Below are positions 34,787 through 43,555 of a stretch of DNA of 64,000 nt, piece by piece. Under the pieces are notes generated by a model. That model was not told the origin of the DNA. It worked only from the letters and a program-made list of their open reading frames with translations, and did no database searches. Source of the DNA: Clostridium sp. AN503 (lineage in GTDB: Bacteria; Bacillota; Clostridia; Lachnospirales; Lachnospiraceae). Each line of letters opens with the position of its first letter. The stretch's first letter is position 1. A program made the position numbers and the translations under genes. The DNA lies in the NCBI RefSeq assembly GCF_040719375.1, contig NZ_JBFDTP010000002.1, positions 2,046,001 through 2,110,000 on the forward strand, given 5' to 3'.

Positions 34787-36616
34787 CTATTTTTTGAAAC
34801 TGGCCCTCTTCCGCATCGTCGGATCCAGGATCTTCTTGCGGATACGCAGGTTCTCCGGAGTTACCTCCAGGAGCTCATCGTTGTCGATGAATTCCAGGCT
34901 CTGCTCCAGGCTCATTACCTTTTTGGGAACCAGCTTGAGCGCTTCATCGGCGCTGGAGGAACGGGTGTTGGTCAGCTTTTTGGTCTTGCAGACGTTTACC
35001 TCGATATCCTCTGCCTTCGGATTCTGGCCGATGACCATACCGGAATATACCTTCTCGCCTGGTCCCACAAACAGGATTCCGCGCTCCTGGGCATTGAACA
35101 GGCCGTAGGTGATGGTCTCGCCGCTCTCGTAAGCGATCAGGGATCCGGTCTTTCTGTAGTTTAAGTCGCCTTTATAGGGACCATAGCCGTCGAAAATGGT
35201 GTTCATGATGCCGTTGCCCTTGGTGTCGGTCATGAACTCACCGCGGTAGCCGATCAGTCCTCTGGACGGAATCGAGAATTCCAGCCTGGTGTAGCCGCCG
35301 TTTGCCGGGCTCATGCCCTGCAGTTCGCCTTTGCGGGAGGTCAGCTTCTGGATGATGGCTCCGGTAAACTCCTCCGGAACGTCCACATAGGCCAGCTCCA
35401 TCGGCTCTAACTTCTGGTTCCGCTCATTGTATTTGTAAAGCACCTCCGCCTTGCTGACTGCGAACTCAAAGCCTTCGCGGCGCATATTCTCGATCAGGAC
35501 GGACAGATGCAGCTCGCCGCGGCCGGATACCTTGAAGCAGTCCGGTGACTCGGTCTCCTCCACCCGCAGGCTCACATCAGTATTCAGCTCACGGAACAGC
35601 CTCTCGCGGATATGGCGGGAGGTTATGAACTTGCCCTCCTGTCCTGCAAGGGGACTGTCGTTTACCATGAAATTCATAGCGATCGTCGGTTCGGAGATCT
35701 TCTGGAACGGGATCGCCTCGGGATTCTCCGGGGAGCACAGGGTATCGCCGATATGAAGGTCCGTAATGCCGGAAATGGCTACGATATCGCCCACCGTCGC
35801 CTCCTGCACCTCTACACGGCCCAGACCGTCAAACTGGTACAGCTTGCCGATCTTCACTCTGCGCTGCTTGTCCGGGTCGTGATGGTTCACGATCATGCAC
35901 TCCTGGTTCACGCGGATGGTCCCGTTGTCGATCTTGCCGATACCGATACGTCCTACATACTCATTGTAATCGATGGTGCTGATCAGCATCTCCTGGCTTG
36001 CCTCAGGATCTCCTTCCGGCGCAGGGATGTAGTCGATGATCGTCTCAAACAGCGGACTCATATCCACTGACTCATCCTCCAGCTCCTTCTTGGCAAATCC
36101 GGATCTGGCTGATGCGTAAACAAACGGGCAGTCCAGCTGCTCGTCGGATGCGTCCAGATCCATGAACAGCTCCAGCACCTCGTCGATCACCTCCGTCGGC
36201 CTTGCCTCTGGACGGTCAATCTTGTTGATGCAGACGATAACCGTCAGATCCAGATCCAGCGCCTTCTGTAATACAAACTTGGTCTGGGGCATTGGTCCCT
36301 CGTAGGCGTCCACCACAAGGATAACGCCGTTCACCATCTTGAGTACGCGCTCCACCTCGCCGCCGAAGTCCGCATGTCCTGGGGTATCAATGATGTTGAT
36401 CTTCTTATCTTTATAAAATACCGCCGTATTCTTAGACAGGATGGTGATACCGCGCTCCCGCTCGATATCGTTGGAGTCCATGACACGCTCCGCTACCTCC
36501 TGGTTTACACGGAACACACCGCTCTGCTTCAGCAGCTCATCCACCAGGGTGGTTTTGCCGTGGTCAACGTGGGCAATGATCGCGATATTCCTTACATCTT
36601 CTCTCTTCATCTTCAT
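34787..36616 (-). CDS. typA: Translational GTPase TypA/BipA
   Basis: 609 residues from ATG 36616 (36610 is an alternative; codons up to 36655 are open but run into a terminator hairpin). G motifs: IAHVDHGKTTLVDELL (G1), RGITILSKN (G2), DTPGHADFGGEV (G3), NKID (G4) and SARSG (G5); then EF-G-like domains II, III, V and the TypA-specific C-terminal domain with GGYTRLEFSIPSRGLIGYRGEF. TypA is a ribosome-binding GTPase for stress and cold growth and for large-subunit assembly. A terminator lies between its promoter and start, and a giant palindrome follows its stop. Confidence 0.96.
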   Translation of the reverse strand: MKMKREDVRNIAIIAHVDHGKTTLVDELLKQSGVFRVNQEVAERVMDSNDIERERGITILSKNTAVFYKDKKINIIDTPGHADFGGEVERVLKMVNGVILVVDAYEGPMPQTKFVLQKALDLDLTVIVCINKIDRPEARPTEVIDEVLELFMDLDASDEQLDCPFVYASARSGFAKKELEDESVDMSPLFETIIDYIPAPEGDPEASQEMLISTIDYNEYVGRIGIGKIDNGTIRVNQECMIVNHHDPDKQRRVKIGKLYQFDGLGRVEVQEATVGDIVAISGITDLHIGDTLCSPENPEAIPFQKISEPTIAMNFMVNDSPLAGQEGKFITSRHIRERLFRELNTDVSLRVEETESPDCFKVSGRGELHLSVLIENMRREGFEFAVSKAEVLYKYNERNQKLEPMELAYVDVPEEFTGAIIQKLTSRKGELQGMSPANGGYTRLEFSIPSRGLIGYRGEFMTDTKGNGIMNTIFDGYGPYKGDLNYRKTGSLIAYESGETITYGLFNAQERGILFVGPGEKVYSGMVIGQNPKAEDIEVNVCKTKKLTNTRSSSADEALKLVPKKVMSLEQSLEFIDNDELLEVTPENLRIRKKILDPTMRKRASFKK

Positions 36617-36653
36617 AAAATGCTTCTCTACTTTCTCTATTCTTGAAATCTTC

Positions 36654-36689
36654 AAAAAAGCTAAGGACGTCTGATTTTGTCCTTAGCTT
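36654..36689 (-). terminator. Intrinsic terminator in the typA leader (attenuator?)
   Basis: AAGCTAAGGAC (36658-36668) and its exact complement (36679-36689), followed on the minus strand by six T. It lies about 15 bases after the presumed start of transcription and about 40 bases before the typA start codon. Confidence 0.82.
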
Positions 36690-36712
36690 CCCATTCATCA
36701 TCACAATATATT

Positions 36713-36741
36713 AATATAACATCACAATCACAGGATTGCAA
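36713..36741 (-). promoter_or_regulatory. Promoter upstream of the typA leader terminator
   Basis: Minus-strand TTGCAA, 17 bases, TATATT. Upstream (36765-36825) is an A/T-rich stretch with three AAAAAGCGA-like repeats that could act as an UP element. The rest of 36617-36855 holds no gene. Confidence 0.62.
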
Positions 36742-36855
36742 GCGGTTTTTGTCATTATTTCGCTTTTTTGATTCATCGCTTTTTATTTATCGCTTTTTCG
36801 TTTTCGCGATTTTACATTTGTAATCATTTTCACATCATCAGATGGGCATGTAGGA

Positions 36856-37505
36856 TCACAGCAGGATCAGTTCTCCCTCCAGAACCCCATAATCCATAAG
36901 TCCCGTATCTTCTATGACGGCCTTCCCGCCTGTCTTTTCTGTTACCTGCGCTATGAAAGAGCCCTTCTGTTCTGCCGGCACCATGAGCGTCACCGTCACC
37001 CGGTCCGTGTATTCTGTATCCAGGATCGTGATCCCCATCTGTCCCGCCACGTACTGGATCTTTCCAATGCCGTTGTAATCCGTGCAGATCACCATGCGGC
37101 TGCCCTGGCGTTTTTCCAGAACCACGCTGTTCTTTAACCCTTCCTGCACGGCTCCGGAATAGGCCCGCACCAGTCCTCCCGTCCCCAAAAGCGTCCCGCC
37201 GAAATAACGGGTCACTACCACGCAGATATTACGGATTCCCGCTCCAAGAAGGACATCCAGCATAGGCCTGCCCGCCGTCTGGCTCGGCTCCCCGTCATCG
37301 CTGCATCTCTGCAGCTGCCCCTGTCGCCTGTCACATAGGCAAAACAGTTATGCCGGGCATCCCAGTATTTTTTCTTCATTTCTTCTATAAAAGCGAGAGC
37401 TTCCTCCTCACTCTCCACCGGTCTCGTCGTGGCGATAAAACGGGATTTTTTCTCCACCAGCTCGCCTTCCCCGCCCCGGTACAGGATATTATACGGATCC
37501 GTCAT
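36856..37505 (-). pseudogene. YigZ/IMPACT family protein, frameshifted
   Basis: The N-terminal part (LYRGGEGELVEKKSRFIATTRPVESEEEALAFIEEMKKKYWDARHNCFAY) is in one frame; the family core and C-terminal part (PMLDVLLGAGIRNICVVVTRYFGGTLLGTGGLVRAYSGA to the end) is in another. Between them, codons in the second frame read QLQRCSDDGEPSQTAGRP, the family signature, so the gene was whole until a single G was lost from a G-run (C-run on the plus strand, 37318-37321). YigZ proteins are linked to translation control, and their exact role is open. With one extra G the product would be about 215 residues, normal length. Confidence 0.85.
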
Positions 37506-37642
37506 GTTTTTCTCCCCTGTAAGGCTTTGAACTTTGTTATTTCTGTCAATACTATTCCTTGAATATCAGAATTAATCATAGCAAGATTTCCGGCATCTGA
37601 CAAGGCAGAACTTACAATTTTCCTACTGCCTGTGTAACTGTA

Positions 37643-37671
37643 TTGAATTGTTCGGCCGTTTTTGATATAAT
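37643..37671 (+). promoter_or_regulatory. Promoter of the class A PBP gene
   Basis: TTGAAT, 17 bases, TATAAT, about 47 bases before the start codon. Confidence 0.72.
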
Positions 37672-37718
37672 GATATCTGGATTTTTCTGACTGAAAAGTC
37701 CGCGAAGGAGGACATCCT

Positions 37719-40406
37719 ATGAATTACGGAAAACATGCGACTGAAAAAAAGATAAAAGCAGCCAATTCCAAGAACAGGAAATACACAACCCGTGTGTTCC
37801 TGACATTTTTGAAGACCTGCTTCGTCCTCTGTCTGTTCGCCGTGCTGGTAGGCGCCAGCGCCGGTGTGGGCATCCTGATGGGCATTATCGACAATGCCCC
37901 TGAGCTGAATGTGGAGAGTATCGTCCCCATCGGCTATGCCACCACCGTCTATGACAGTGCCGGCAACTTGACAGACACTCTGGTGACAGCCGGATCAAAC
38001 AGGGAGGAGGCTACTTTTGACGAGCTTCCCGAAGACCTGATCAACGCTTTTGTCGCCATTGAGGACTCCCGTTTCTGGACTCATAACGGCATCGACCTGC
38101 GCTCCATCTCCCGTGCGGCTGTGGGCGTGCTGACCGGTGAAAACCGCGGAGGCGGTAGCACCATCACCCAGCAGCTCATCAAGAACAATGTATTCAACGG
38201 CGGTATGGAGACCAGCTTCGGCGCAAAACTGGAAAGAAAGCTCCAGGAGCAGTACTTAGCGCTCCAGCTCACCAAGTCCATGGACAGGAAACTGATCCTG
38301 ACCAACTACTTAAACACCATCAACCTGGGCAATAATGCACTGGGCGTCAAGGTTGCCGCGCGGCGGTATTTTAATAAGGAGGTCTCTGATCTGACCTTAT
38401 CGGAATGCACCGTCATCGCCGGCATCACACAGAACCCATCCCGTTTAAATCCCATCACCGGGCGGGAAAAGAACGAGGAAAAGCGTAAGGTCATCCTGCA
38501 GTACATGTATGAGCAGGGTTATATCACCAAGGAGGAGCAGGAGGAGGCACTCGCCGACGACGTATACTCCCGCATCCAGAATGTGGATACCGTTTCTAAG
38601 GAATCCGCTACTCCGTACAGCTATTTTACGGACGAGCTGACCCAGCAGGTTAAAGAGACCCTGATGGAAAAACTGGGCTACACGGAGACACAGGCACACA
38701 ACCTGCTCTACAGCGGCGGCCTGCAGATCTACACCACCCAGGACCCTGCCATCCAGGCCATTGTGGACGAGGAAGTCAACAACCCGGACAACTATACCGC
38801 CAGACGGTATTCCGCGGAGTACAGACTGTCCATAACCCACGCCGACGACACGACAGAGCATTTCTCCGAAAAATCCATCAAAGCCTGGCACAGCACTGTG
38901 CTCCATGACGGCTTTGACGGACTTTACAACAGCGAGGAAGCCATCCAGGAAGACATTGACGCATACAAGGCATATCTCTTAAAAGAGGGCGATACGATCA
39001 TTGGGGAGAGCCTGACCAAGGTCCTGCAGCCGCAGGTTTCCTTCGTCATCATGGACCAGCGTACCGGACAGGTCAAGGCCATCAGCGGAGGACGCGGGGC
39101 CAAGACCGCCAGTCTGACCCTAAACCGCGCCACCAACACCCCGCGCCAGCCAGGTTCTACCTTTAAAGTCATCTCCGCATTCGCCCCGGCGATGGATACC
39201 TGCGGAGCCACCTTAGGTACGGTTTATTATGATTCTGTCTATACCGTAGGCAACAAGACCTTTTCCAACTGGTACAGCCAGGGCTATACCGGCTATTCCA
39301 GCATCCGCGACGGCATTATTTATTCCATGAATATTGTGGCTGTCCGCTGTCTCATGGAGACCGTTACCCCGCAGCTGGGTGTGGAATATGCCAAGAATTT
39401 CGGCATCAGCACCCTGACGTCCACAGACTTAAACGCTGCTACCGCATTGGGCGGCCTGACGGTCGGCGTCACCAACCTGGAGCTTACTGCCGCATATGCT
39501 GCCATAGCAAATGACGGCGTTTACACCAAACCGGTATTCTTCACCAAGATCCTGGATCACGACGGTAAGATCCTGATCAACAACGAGCCGGAAACCCACC
39601 GGGTACTGAAGGATTCCACTGCGTTCCTGCTGACGGACGCCATGGCCGGTTCCATGACGACCAACCGCAAGTTCGGCAGTTCCATCAACTCCACCAGCGC
39701 CCGGGCCAATATTCCGAACATGTCCAACGCAGGCAAGAGCGGCACCACCTCTAAGAACAACGATGTCTGGTTTGTGGGCTACACGCCGTACTACACCGCA
39801 GGAGTCTGGGCCGGCTGTGACGAGAACCAGAAGCTGACCGGACGCAACGGCGGCACCTCCTTCCACAAGGACATCTGGCGCAAGATCATGACCAGGATAC
39901 ACGAGGGCATGGAAGATCCGGGTTTTGCTGTCCCCGACAGTATTGAGACCGCAGAGATCTGCCGCAAATCAGGCAAACTTGCGATCCCCGGCGTCTGTTC
40001 CAACGACCCGAGAGGTAACGCCACCTACACAGAATATTTTGCAAAAGGCACGGTCCCCACGGAGATGTGCAACACCCATGTCCGGGCGACTGTATGTGCC
40101 AGCACCGGCCTGCTGCCTGGCTCCAACTGCCCGCGCAGCACGAGGATACGTATCGCACTTCCGGCAGGTGAGGAGGGATCCACAGATGATTCCCCATATG
40201 CACTGCCCACCAGCTACTGCCCCGGACACTCCGCTGTCATCATCGATACGCCGCTGCCAAATCCGGACGGCAGTCCGCAGCCTGAGACTTCAGGCCCCGG
40301 TGACAATGGAAATTCAGCCCTCGGGCCTGGCTATGTATCACCTGGGGCTCCGGTTCCCGGCAATAATACTCAGTCGGGTGTTGTTCGCGGGCCGGGGTTG
40401 GATTAG
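37719..40406 (+). CDS. Class A penicillin-binding protein (PBP1A-like glycosyltransferase/transpeptidase)
   Basis: 895 residues. A basic cytoplasmic start, one membrane anchor (about residues 27-55), GT51 glycosyltransferase motifs EDSRFWTHNGIDL and GGGSTITQQLIKN (about 110-155), then the transpeptidase with GSTFKVIS (active Ser and Lys), SMN, and KSGTTSKNNDVWFVGYT. The C-terminal 130 residues are extracellular, with several Cys and a Pro/Gly/Ser-rich disordered end. It polymerises and crosslinks peptidoglycan outside the membrane. ATG has AAGGAGG seven bases upstream and its own promoter. Giant palindrome C follows the stop, in the place of a terminator. Confidence 0.95.
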   Translation: MNYGKHATEKKIKAANSKNRKYTTRVFLTFLKTCFVLCLFAVLVGASAGVGILMGIIDNAPELNVESIVPIGYATTVYDSAGNLTDTLVTAGSNREEATFDELPEDLINAFVAIEDSRFWTHNGIDLRSISRAAVGVLTGENRGGGSTITQQLIKNNVFNGGMETSFGAKLERKLQEQYLALQLTKSMDRKLILTNYLNTINLGNNALGVKVAARRYFNKEVSDLTLSECTVIAGITQNPSRLNPITGREKNEEKRKVILQYMYEQGYITKEEQEEALADDVYSRIQNVDTVSKESATPYSYFTDELTQQVKETLMEKLGYTETQAHNLLYSGGLQIYTTQDPAIQAIVDEEVNNPDNYTARRYSAEYRLSITHADDTTEHFSEKSIKAWHSTVLHDGFDGLYNSEEAIQEDIDAYKAYLLKEGDTIIGESLTKVLQPQVSFVIMDQRTGQVKAISGGRGAKTASLTLNRATNTPRQPGSTFKVISAFAPAMDTCGATLGTVYYDSVYTVGNKTFSNWYSQGYTGYSSIRDGIIYSMNIVAVRCLMETVTPQLGVEYAKNFGISTLTSTDLNAATALGGLTVGVTNLELTAAYAAIANDGVYTKPVFFTKILDHDGKILINNEPETHRVLKDSTAFLLTDAMAGSMTTNRKFGSSINSTSARANIPNMSNAGKSGTTSKNNDVWFVGYTPYYTAGVWAGCDENQKLTGRNGGTSFHKDIWRKIMTRIHEGMEDPGFAVPDSIETAEICRKSGKLAIPGVCSNDPRGNATYTEYFAKGTVPTEMCNTHVRATVCASTGLLPGSNCPRSTRIRIALPAGEEGSTDDSPYALPTSYCPGHSAVIIDTPLPNPDGSPQPETSGPGDNGNSALGPGYVSPGAPVPGNNTQSGVVRGPGLD

Positions 40407-40749
40407 TTGGCTGAGGGACGCAACCGCTTTTAGAGGTTATCGAGAGAGGCAGGGGGAGCGGGGAACGGCGGGGATGGTTCCGTTTCGGCCATAAAGGGCA
40501 CTTACACAAAAAGAGGCAGCTGTCAGGGCAACGCTCCAGCTACGGAATATTCTTAATGAATATTCCTCCGCGGTCGCGATTCCGCCCGGGTTTTGATAAC
40601 CCGGGCTCCAACCCTGACAGCTGCCTCTTTTTGTGTAAGTGCCCCTAATGACCTGCAAAAGACACCACCCCCGCCGTTCCCCGCTCCCCCTGCCTCTCCC
40701 CATACGTCTATGATGCGGTTGCTGTGCCATGGCAGCCTCGGCAGAAAAA
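40407..40749 (-). repeat. Giant palindromic element C
   Basis: Outer stem S1: 30 bp perfect (40444-40473 with 40669-40698), preceded by an 8-bp end stem GCAACCGC (40420-40427 with 40715-40722). Second stem S2: 33 bp perfect (40496-40528 with 40612-40644), containing an A5 run. Tip hairpins: 9 bp with loop TTAAT (40544-40566) and 9 bp with loop TTGAT (40584-40606), which read ATTAA and ATCAA on the minus strand. The 5' box (T5...ACAG) is on the minus strand at 40722-40749, so it is oriented minus. It starts about 14 bases after the PBP stop. Confidence 0.88.
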
Positions 40750-40858
40750 GCAAAAACAAATACAAACCTCAACTCCTATGTAACACTATACCCCCAGTTA
40801 TACTTCCCCCCATTTATCTCCTCTATTCCACCATCCCAATCACTCAACCCCCGCAATG
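40750..40858. other. Spacer between head-to-head palindromes C and D
   Basis: 109 bases, A/C-rich then C/T-rich on the plus strand. No gene that I can support. Its length is close to the spacer of the A/B pair (104 bases between the two T-runs). Confidence 0.4.
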
Positions 40859-41169
40859 TTTTTCTACTGGGGGCAGGCAGGACAGTAGTCCGGGAATGGG
40901 CGGCGGGGGCTTCGGATGCGGGGTGGGATTGCATCTTGCGGAGGCTTGGAAGCACTTAGGTTGCGGAGACGAAAAAAGCGGGGGCGCAGTCTGACGAACA
41001 ACGTCAGACTGCGAAGGGACCGGAGAAGCGGATTCATCAAGAATCCGGTTCGACTGTCCCTGATACCCCGCTTTTTCCGTCTCCGCGACCTTAGTGCTTC
41101 CTGCCGACGACAAACAGCAATCCCGCCCCGCATCCGAAGCTCCCGCCGCCCATTCCCGGACGGACCTTC
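40859..41169 (+). repeat. Giant palindromic element D
   Basis: 5' box T5...ACAG at 40859-40885. Outer stem S1: 45 bp with only two wobble-type differences (40888-40932 with 41117-41161). Second stem S2: 36 bp with three differences (40948-40983 with 41066-41101), containing an A6 run. Tip hairpins: 11 bp with a 7-base loop (40985-41013) and GCGGATTC-ATCAA-GAATCCGG (41028-41048), the latter on a further GGGAC/GTCCC stem. It ends eight bases from the spoVAE stop and so forms the 3' untranslated region of the spoVA operon on the minus strand. Confidence 0.88.
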
Positions 41170-41526
41170 CTACTTCATTTTAGGTTTAAACAGCAATGCC
41201 CCCAGATACCCAAAGATCAAAGCCCCTGCAATCCCTGCGGAGCTGGCGGTCAGACCGCCTTTAAAGATCCCGAGGAATCCGTCTTCTCCCATGCTCTTCA
41301 TGACGCCCTTCCACAGCGTATTGCCAAACCCCAGAAGGGGAACGCCGGCTCCGGCTCCGGCCCACTTGGCAAATGGCTCGTAGAGGCCGAGAAAGCCCAG
41401 GATCGCGCCGGATACCACCAGGCTTACCATAACTCGTCCGGGCATCAGTTTTGTCCTGTCCAGCACGATCTGTACCAGGGCGCAGATGATGCCGCCTACT
41501 AAAAATGCTTTCACAATCTCCATCAT
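41170..41526 (-). CDS. spoVAE: Stage V sporulation protein AE (SpoVAEb type)
   Basis: 118 residues, about four membrane segments: VKAFLVGGIICALVQIVLD, VMVSLVVSGAILGFLGLYEPF, AGAGAGVPLLGFGNTLWKGV and GIAGALIFGYLGALLF. SpoVAC and SpoVAEb are related; both belong to the spore inner-membrane channel for Ca-dipicolinate. ATG 41526 has GGAGGG upstream and overlaps the stop of spoVAD as ATGA. Last gene of the operon here; no spoVAF or gerA-type gene follows. Confidence 0.94.
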   Translation of the reverse strand: MMEIVKAFLVGGIICALVQIVLDRTKLMPGRVMVSLVVSGAILGFLGLYEPFAKWAGAGAGVPLLGFGNTLWKGVMKSMGEDGFLGIFKGGLTASSAGIAGALIFGYLGALLFKPKMK

Positions 41527-42629
41527 GATCTTTTCCCTCCGCAGCGTTCCAGGATCACCGCATGGGCGATTCCGGGGATACTCTGGCCTTCGTTGTAGCT
41601 CACGGTTGATAAAAGCGCGCCTGTGGGCATGAACAGTACCCGCTTCCACTCGCCCGACAAAAGCTGAGGCAGGATATGGGCACACAGCGTCACCGCAGAA
41701 CAGCCGCAGCCGCTTCCGCCGGAATGGGTGTCCTGGGATCCGTTGTCATAGATCTCCAGACCACAGTCCATGTGCCTGCCGGTTAAGTCATGTCCCTTAC
41801 TCTTCATGAAATCCAAAAGGATCTTCTGTCCGACCTCACCTAAATCCCCGGTGATGATCTTGTCATAATAGCTTTCGTCAACACCGAAATCCTCAAAGTT
41901 CTGCATGATCGTATCCCAGGCCGCAGGGGCCATTGCCGCTCCCATGTTCATGGAATCCTTTGTCCCCAAGTCCACCATCTTCCCGGTAGTGATCCCGGTT
42001 ATGCGCACCCGGGCCTGGCCCTGGTCTGCGTCCTCTCCGGTCTCCTGCTCCCCGCCCTCGTCTGTGCCCTTTCCGGTATGCTTCTCCGTCTTATTTTCCT
42101 GCTTTCCGCAGGTCAGCACCACGGCGCCGCAGCCGGTCACGGTCCAGGTAGCGCTCTGCGGGCGCTGGTTTCCGTATCCCAATGGGAAACGGAACTGTTT
42201 TTCCGCCGTGGCGTAATGGCTGGAGGCCAGGGCCAGGACCTTGTCCGCATAACCTGCATTCACGCACATGGCCCCAAGGCTCAGGGCCTCGCCCATGGTG
42301 GAACAGGCGCCGTACAGCCCAAACAGCGGGATCTCTAAATCCACCGTGCCAAATGAGGTGGCGATCAATTGTCCCAGCAGATCACCCGCGAAAAGATAAC
42401 GGACGTCTTTTCGGTGGATATTTCCCTTTTCCAGAGCCAGGTCCGCGGCCTGCTTCTGCATGGCGCTCTCCGCCTCTTCCCAGTTTTCCGCGCCGAACAT
42501 CGGGTCCTGCTCCACCACATCGATTCCATTTTTAAGCGGTCCTTCGCCTTCTTTTTTTCCGGCTATGGATGCCATTCCGGCCACATAGACCGGATGCTCA
42601 AACAATAAACTGGCTTTTCCCTTCTGCAT
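41523..42629 (-). CDS. spoVAD: Stage V sporulation protein AD
   Basis: 368 residues, thiolase-like fold. FEHPVYVAGMASIAGKKEGEGPL, AQAEQDPMFG-type region EQDPMFGAENWEEAESAMQ, LFGLYGACSTMGEALSLGAMCVNAGYADKVLALASSHYATAEKQFRFPLGYG, and the late HSGGSGCGCSAVTLCAHILPQL. SpoVAD binds dipicolinic acid and is needed for its uptake into the spore core. An acidic insert (about residues 176-210, TEKHTGKGTDEGGEQETGEDADQG) is not usual in the family. It has an AAGGAG site. Confidence 0.96.
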   Translation of the reverse strand: MQKGKASLLFEHPVYVAGMASIAGKKEGEGPLKNGIDVVEQDPMFGAENWEEAESAMQKQAADLALEKGNIHRKDVRYLFAGDLLGQLIATSFGTVDLEIPLFGLYGACSTMGEALSLGAMCVNAGYADKVLALASSHYATAEKQFRFPLGYGNQRPQSATWTVTGCGAVVLTCGKQENKTEKHTGKGTDEGGEQETGEDADQGQARVRITGITTGKMVDLGTKDSMNMGAAMAPAAWDTIMQNFEDFGVDESYYDKIITGDLGEVGQKILLDFMKSKGHDLTGRHMDCGLEIYDNGSQDTHSGGSGCGCSAVTLCAHILPQLLSGEWKRVLFMPTGALLSTVSYNEGQSIPGIAHAVILERCGGKRS

Positions 42630-42651
42630 CTTAAACTCCTTCCTGTGTCAG

Positions 42652-43101
42652 TTAAAACACGCTTTGCAGCAGCCACGCGATCAGTCCCAGCCCCCAACTA
42701 GTCAAAACGCCGAACAGGATGACCGGACCGGCGATCGTAAAGATCTTGCAGCCGATACCAAATACATGGCCCTCCGCTTTGTACTCGATGGCGGGCGCCA
42801 CGACGGAATTGGCAAACCCGGTGATGGGCACCAAAGCCCCGGCTCCGCCCCATTTGACGATCTTAGGATAGATGTTGAGGCCGGTCAATAGCACGCTTAG
42901 AAGGATCAGCTCAAGCTGCATCCAGGTCTGGGCCGTCTCCTTTTCCATGCCCCAAAAATTCATCATTCCCATGACTGACAGCTGCCCTATGGTGCAGATG
43001 ATCCCGCCGGTTATAAATGCCTTCAGCATATCCATGCCCAATGGGTTTTTGGGAGTTATCTGCTTGACATACTTTCCATATTCCTGTTTATTCAGTTCCA
43101 T
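42652..43101 (-). CDS. spoVAC: Stage V sporulation protein AC
   Basis: 149 residues from ATG 43101 (AAAGGAGC upstream). KNPLGMDMLKAFITGGIICTIGQLSVMGM, then LELILLSVLLTGLNIYPKIVKWGGAGALVPITGFANSVVAPAIEYKAEG are the family core. A membrane component of the Ca-dipicolinate channel, mechanosensitive in B. subtilis. It lies 22 bases before spoVAD. Confidence 0.95.
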   Translation of the reverse strand: MELNKQEYGKYVKQITPKNPLGMDMLKAFITGGIICTIGQLSVMGMMNFWGMEKETAQTWMQLELILLSVLLTGLNIYPKIVKWGGAGALVPITGFANSVVAPAIEYKAEGHVFGIGCKIFTIAGPVILFGVLTSWGLGLIAWLLQSVF

Positions 43102-43120
43102 ATTCTGCTCCTTTCGTATC

Positions 43121-43555
43121 TCACGCGCCCATGCCTCTTGTAAAATAGATGAGCGAACCAATCAGTTTTCCCACAGCGATCGCCAGGATCACATACTGCA
43201 GCCCTACCGCCAGATGGATCCGCCGGTTGATAACGGGAACTGTCTTTAGGGTCTCTGCCAGCGACATCACAAGGCATCCCACAAAGATCCCGACCGAAAA
43301 CCCGAAAATACCCAGAAACAGGTTTCCGCCCATGAGGATCGGAAACTCATAGATGTCTGAAATATTCCCCAGCACACCGCCCAGCACGATCAGAGTGTCG
43401 TACAAAAGGATGTGCCGGTTGGTCCTGGTCTTACCGATCAGCCTTGGGAACACGCCGATGATCGCAAGAAACGCAAATACGCCCGCCGCGATCACGCCGC
43501 CTGCACTCACGCCGATAAAGGCAAGCGCGATCTGCTGCATCAATTTACTGAACAT
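43121..43555 (-). CDS. spoVAB: Stage V sporulation protein AB
   Basis: 144 residues with four membrane segments; starts MFSKLMQQIALAFIGVSAGGVIAAGVFAFL and contains YDTLIVLGGVLGNISDIYEFPI. A forespore membrane partner of SpoVAA, needed for dipicolinate uptake; detailed role unknown. It overlaps spoVAA by 11 bases and has AAGGAG upstream. Confidence 0.92.
   Translation of the reverse strand: MFSKLMQQIALAFIGVSAGGVIAAGVFAFLAIIGVFPRLIGKTRTNRHILLYDTLIVLGGVLGNISDIYEFPILMGGNLFLGIFGFSVGIFVGCLVMSLAETLKTVPVINRRIHLAVGLQYVILAIAVGKLIGSLIYFTRGMGA

Noticed and set aside
34080..41169. Palindromes as integron attC sites, IS200/IS605 ends or REP/BIME units
   Set aside because: They are two to ten times longer, have no integrase or transposase near, no R/L boxes, and stems are not conserved between copies.
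40437..41383. Several open frames of 80-155 codons on both strands within palindromes C and D
   Set aside because: Overlapping in many frames, Arg/Pro-rich, no ribosome sites; explained by the GC-rich inverted repeats.
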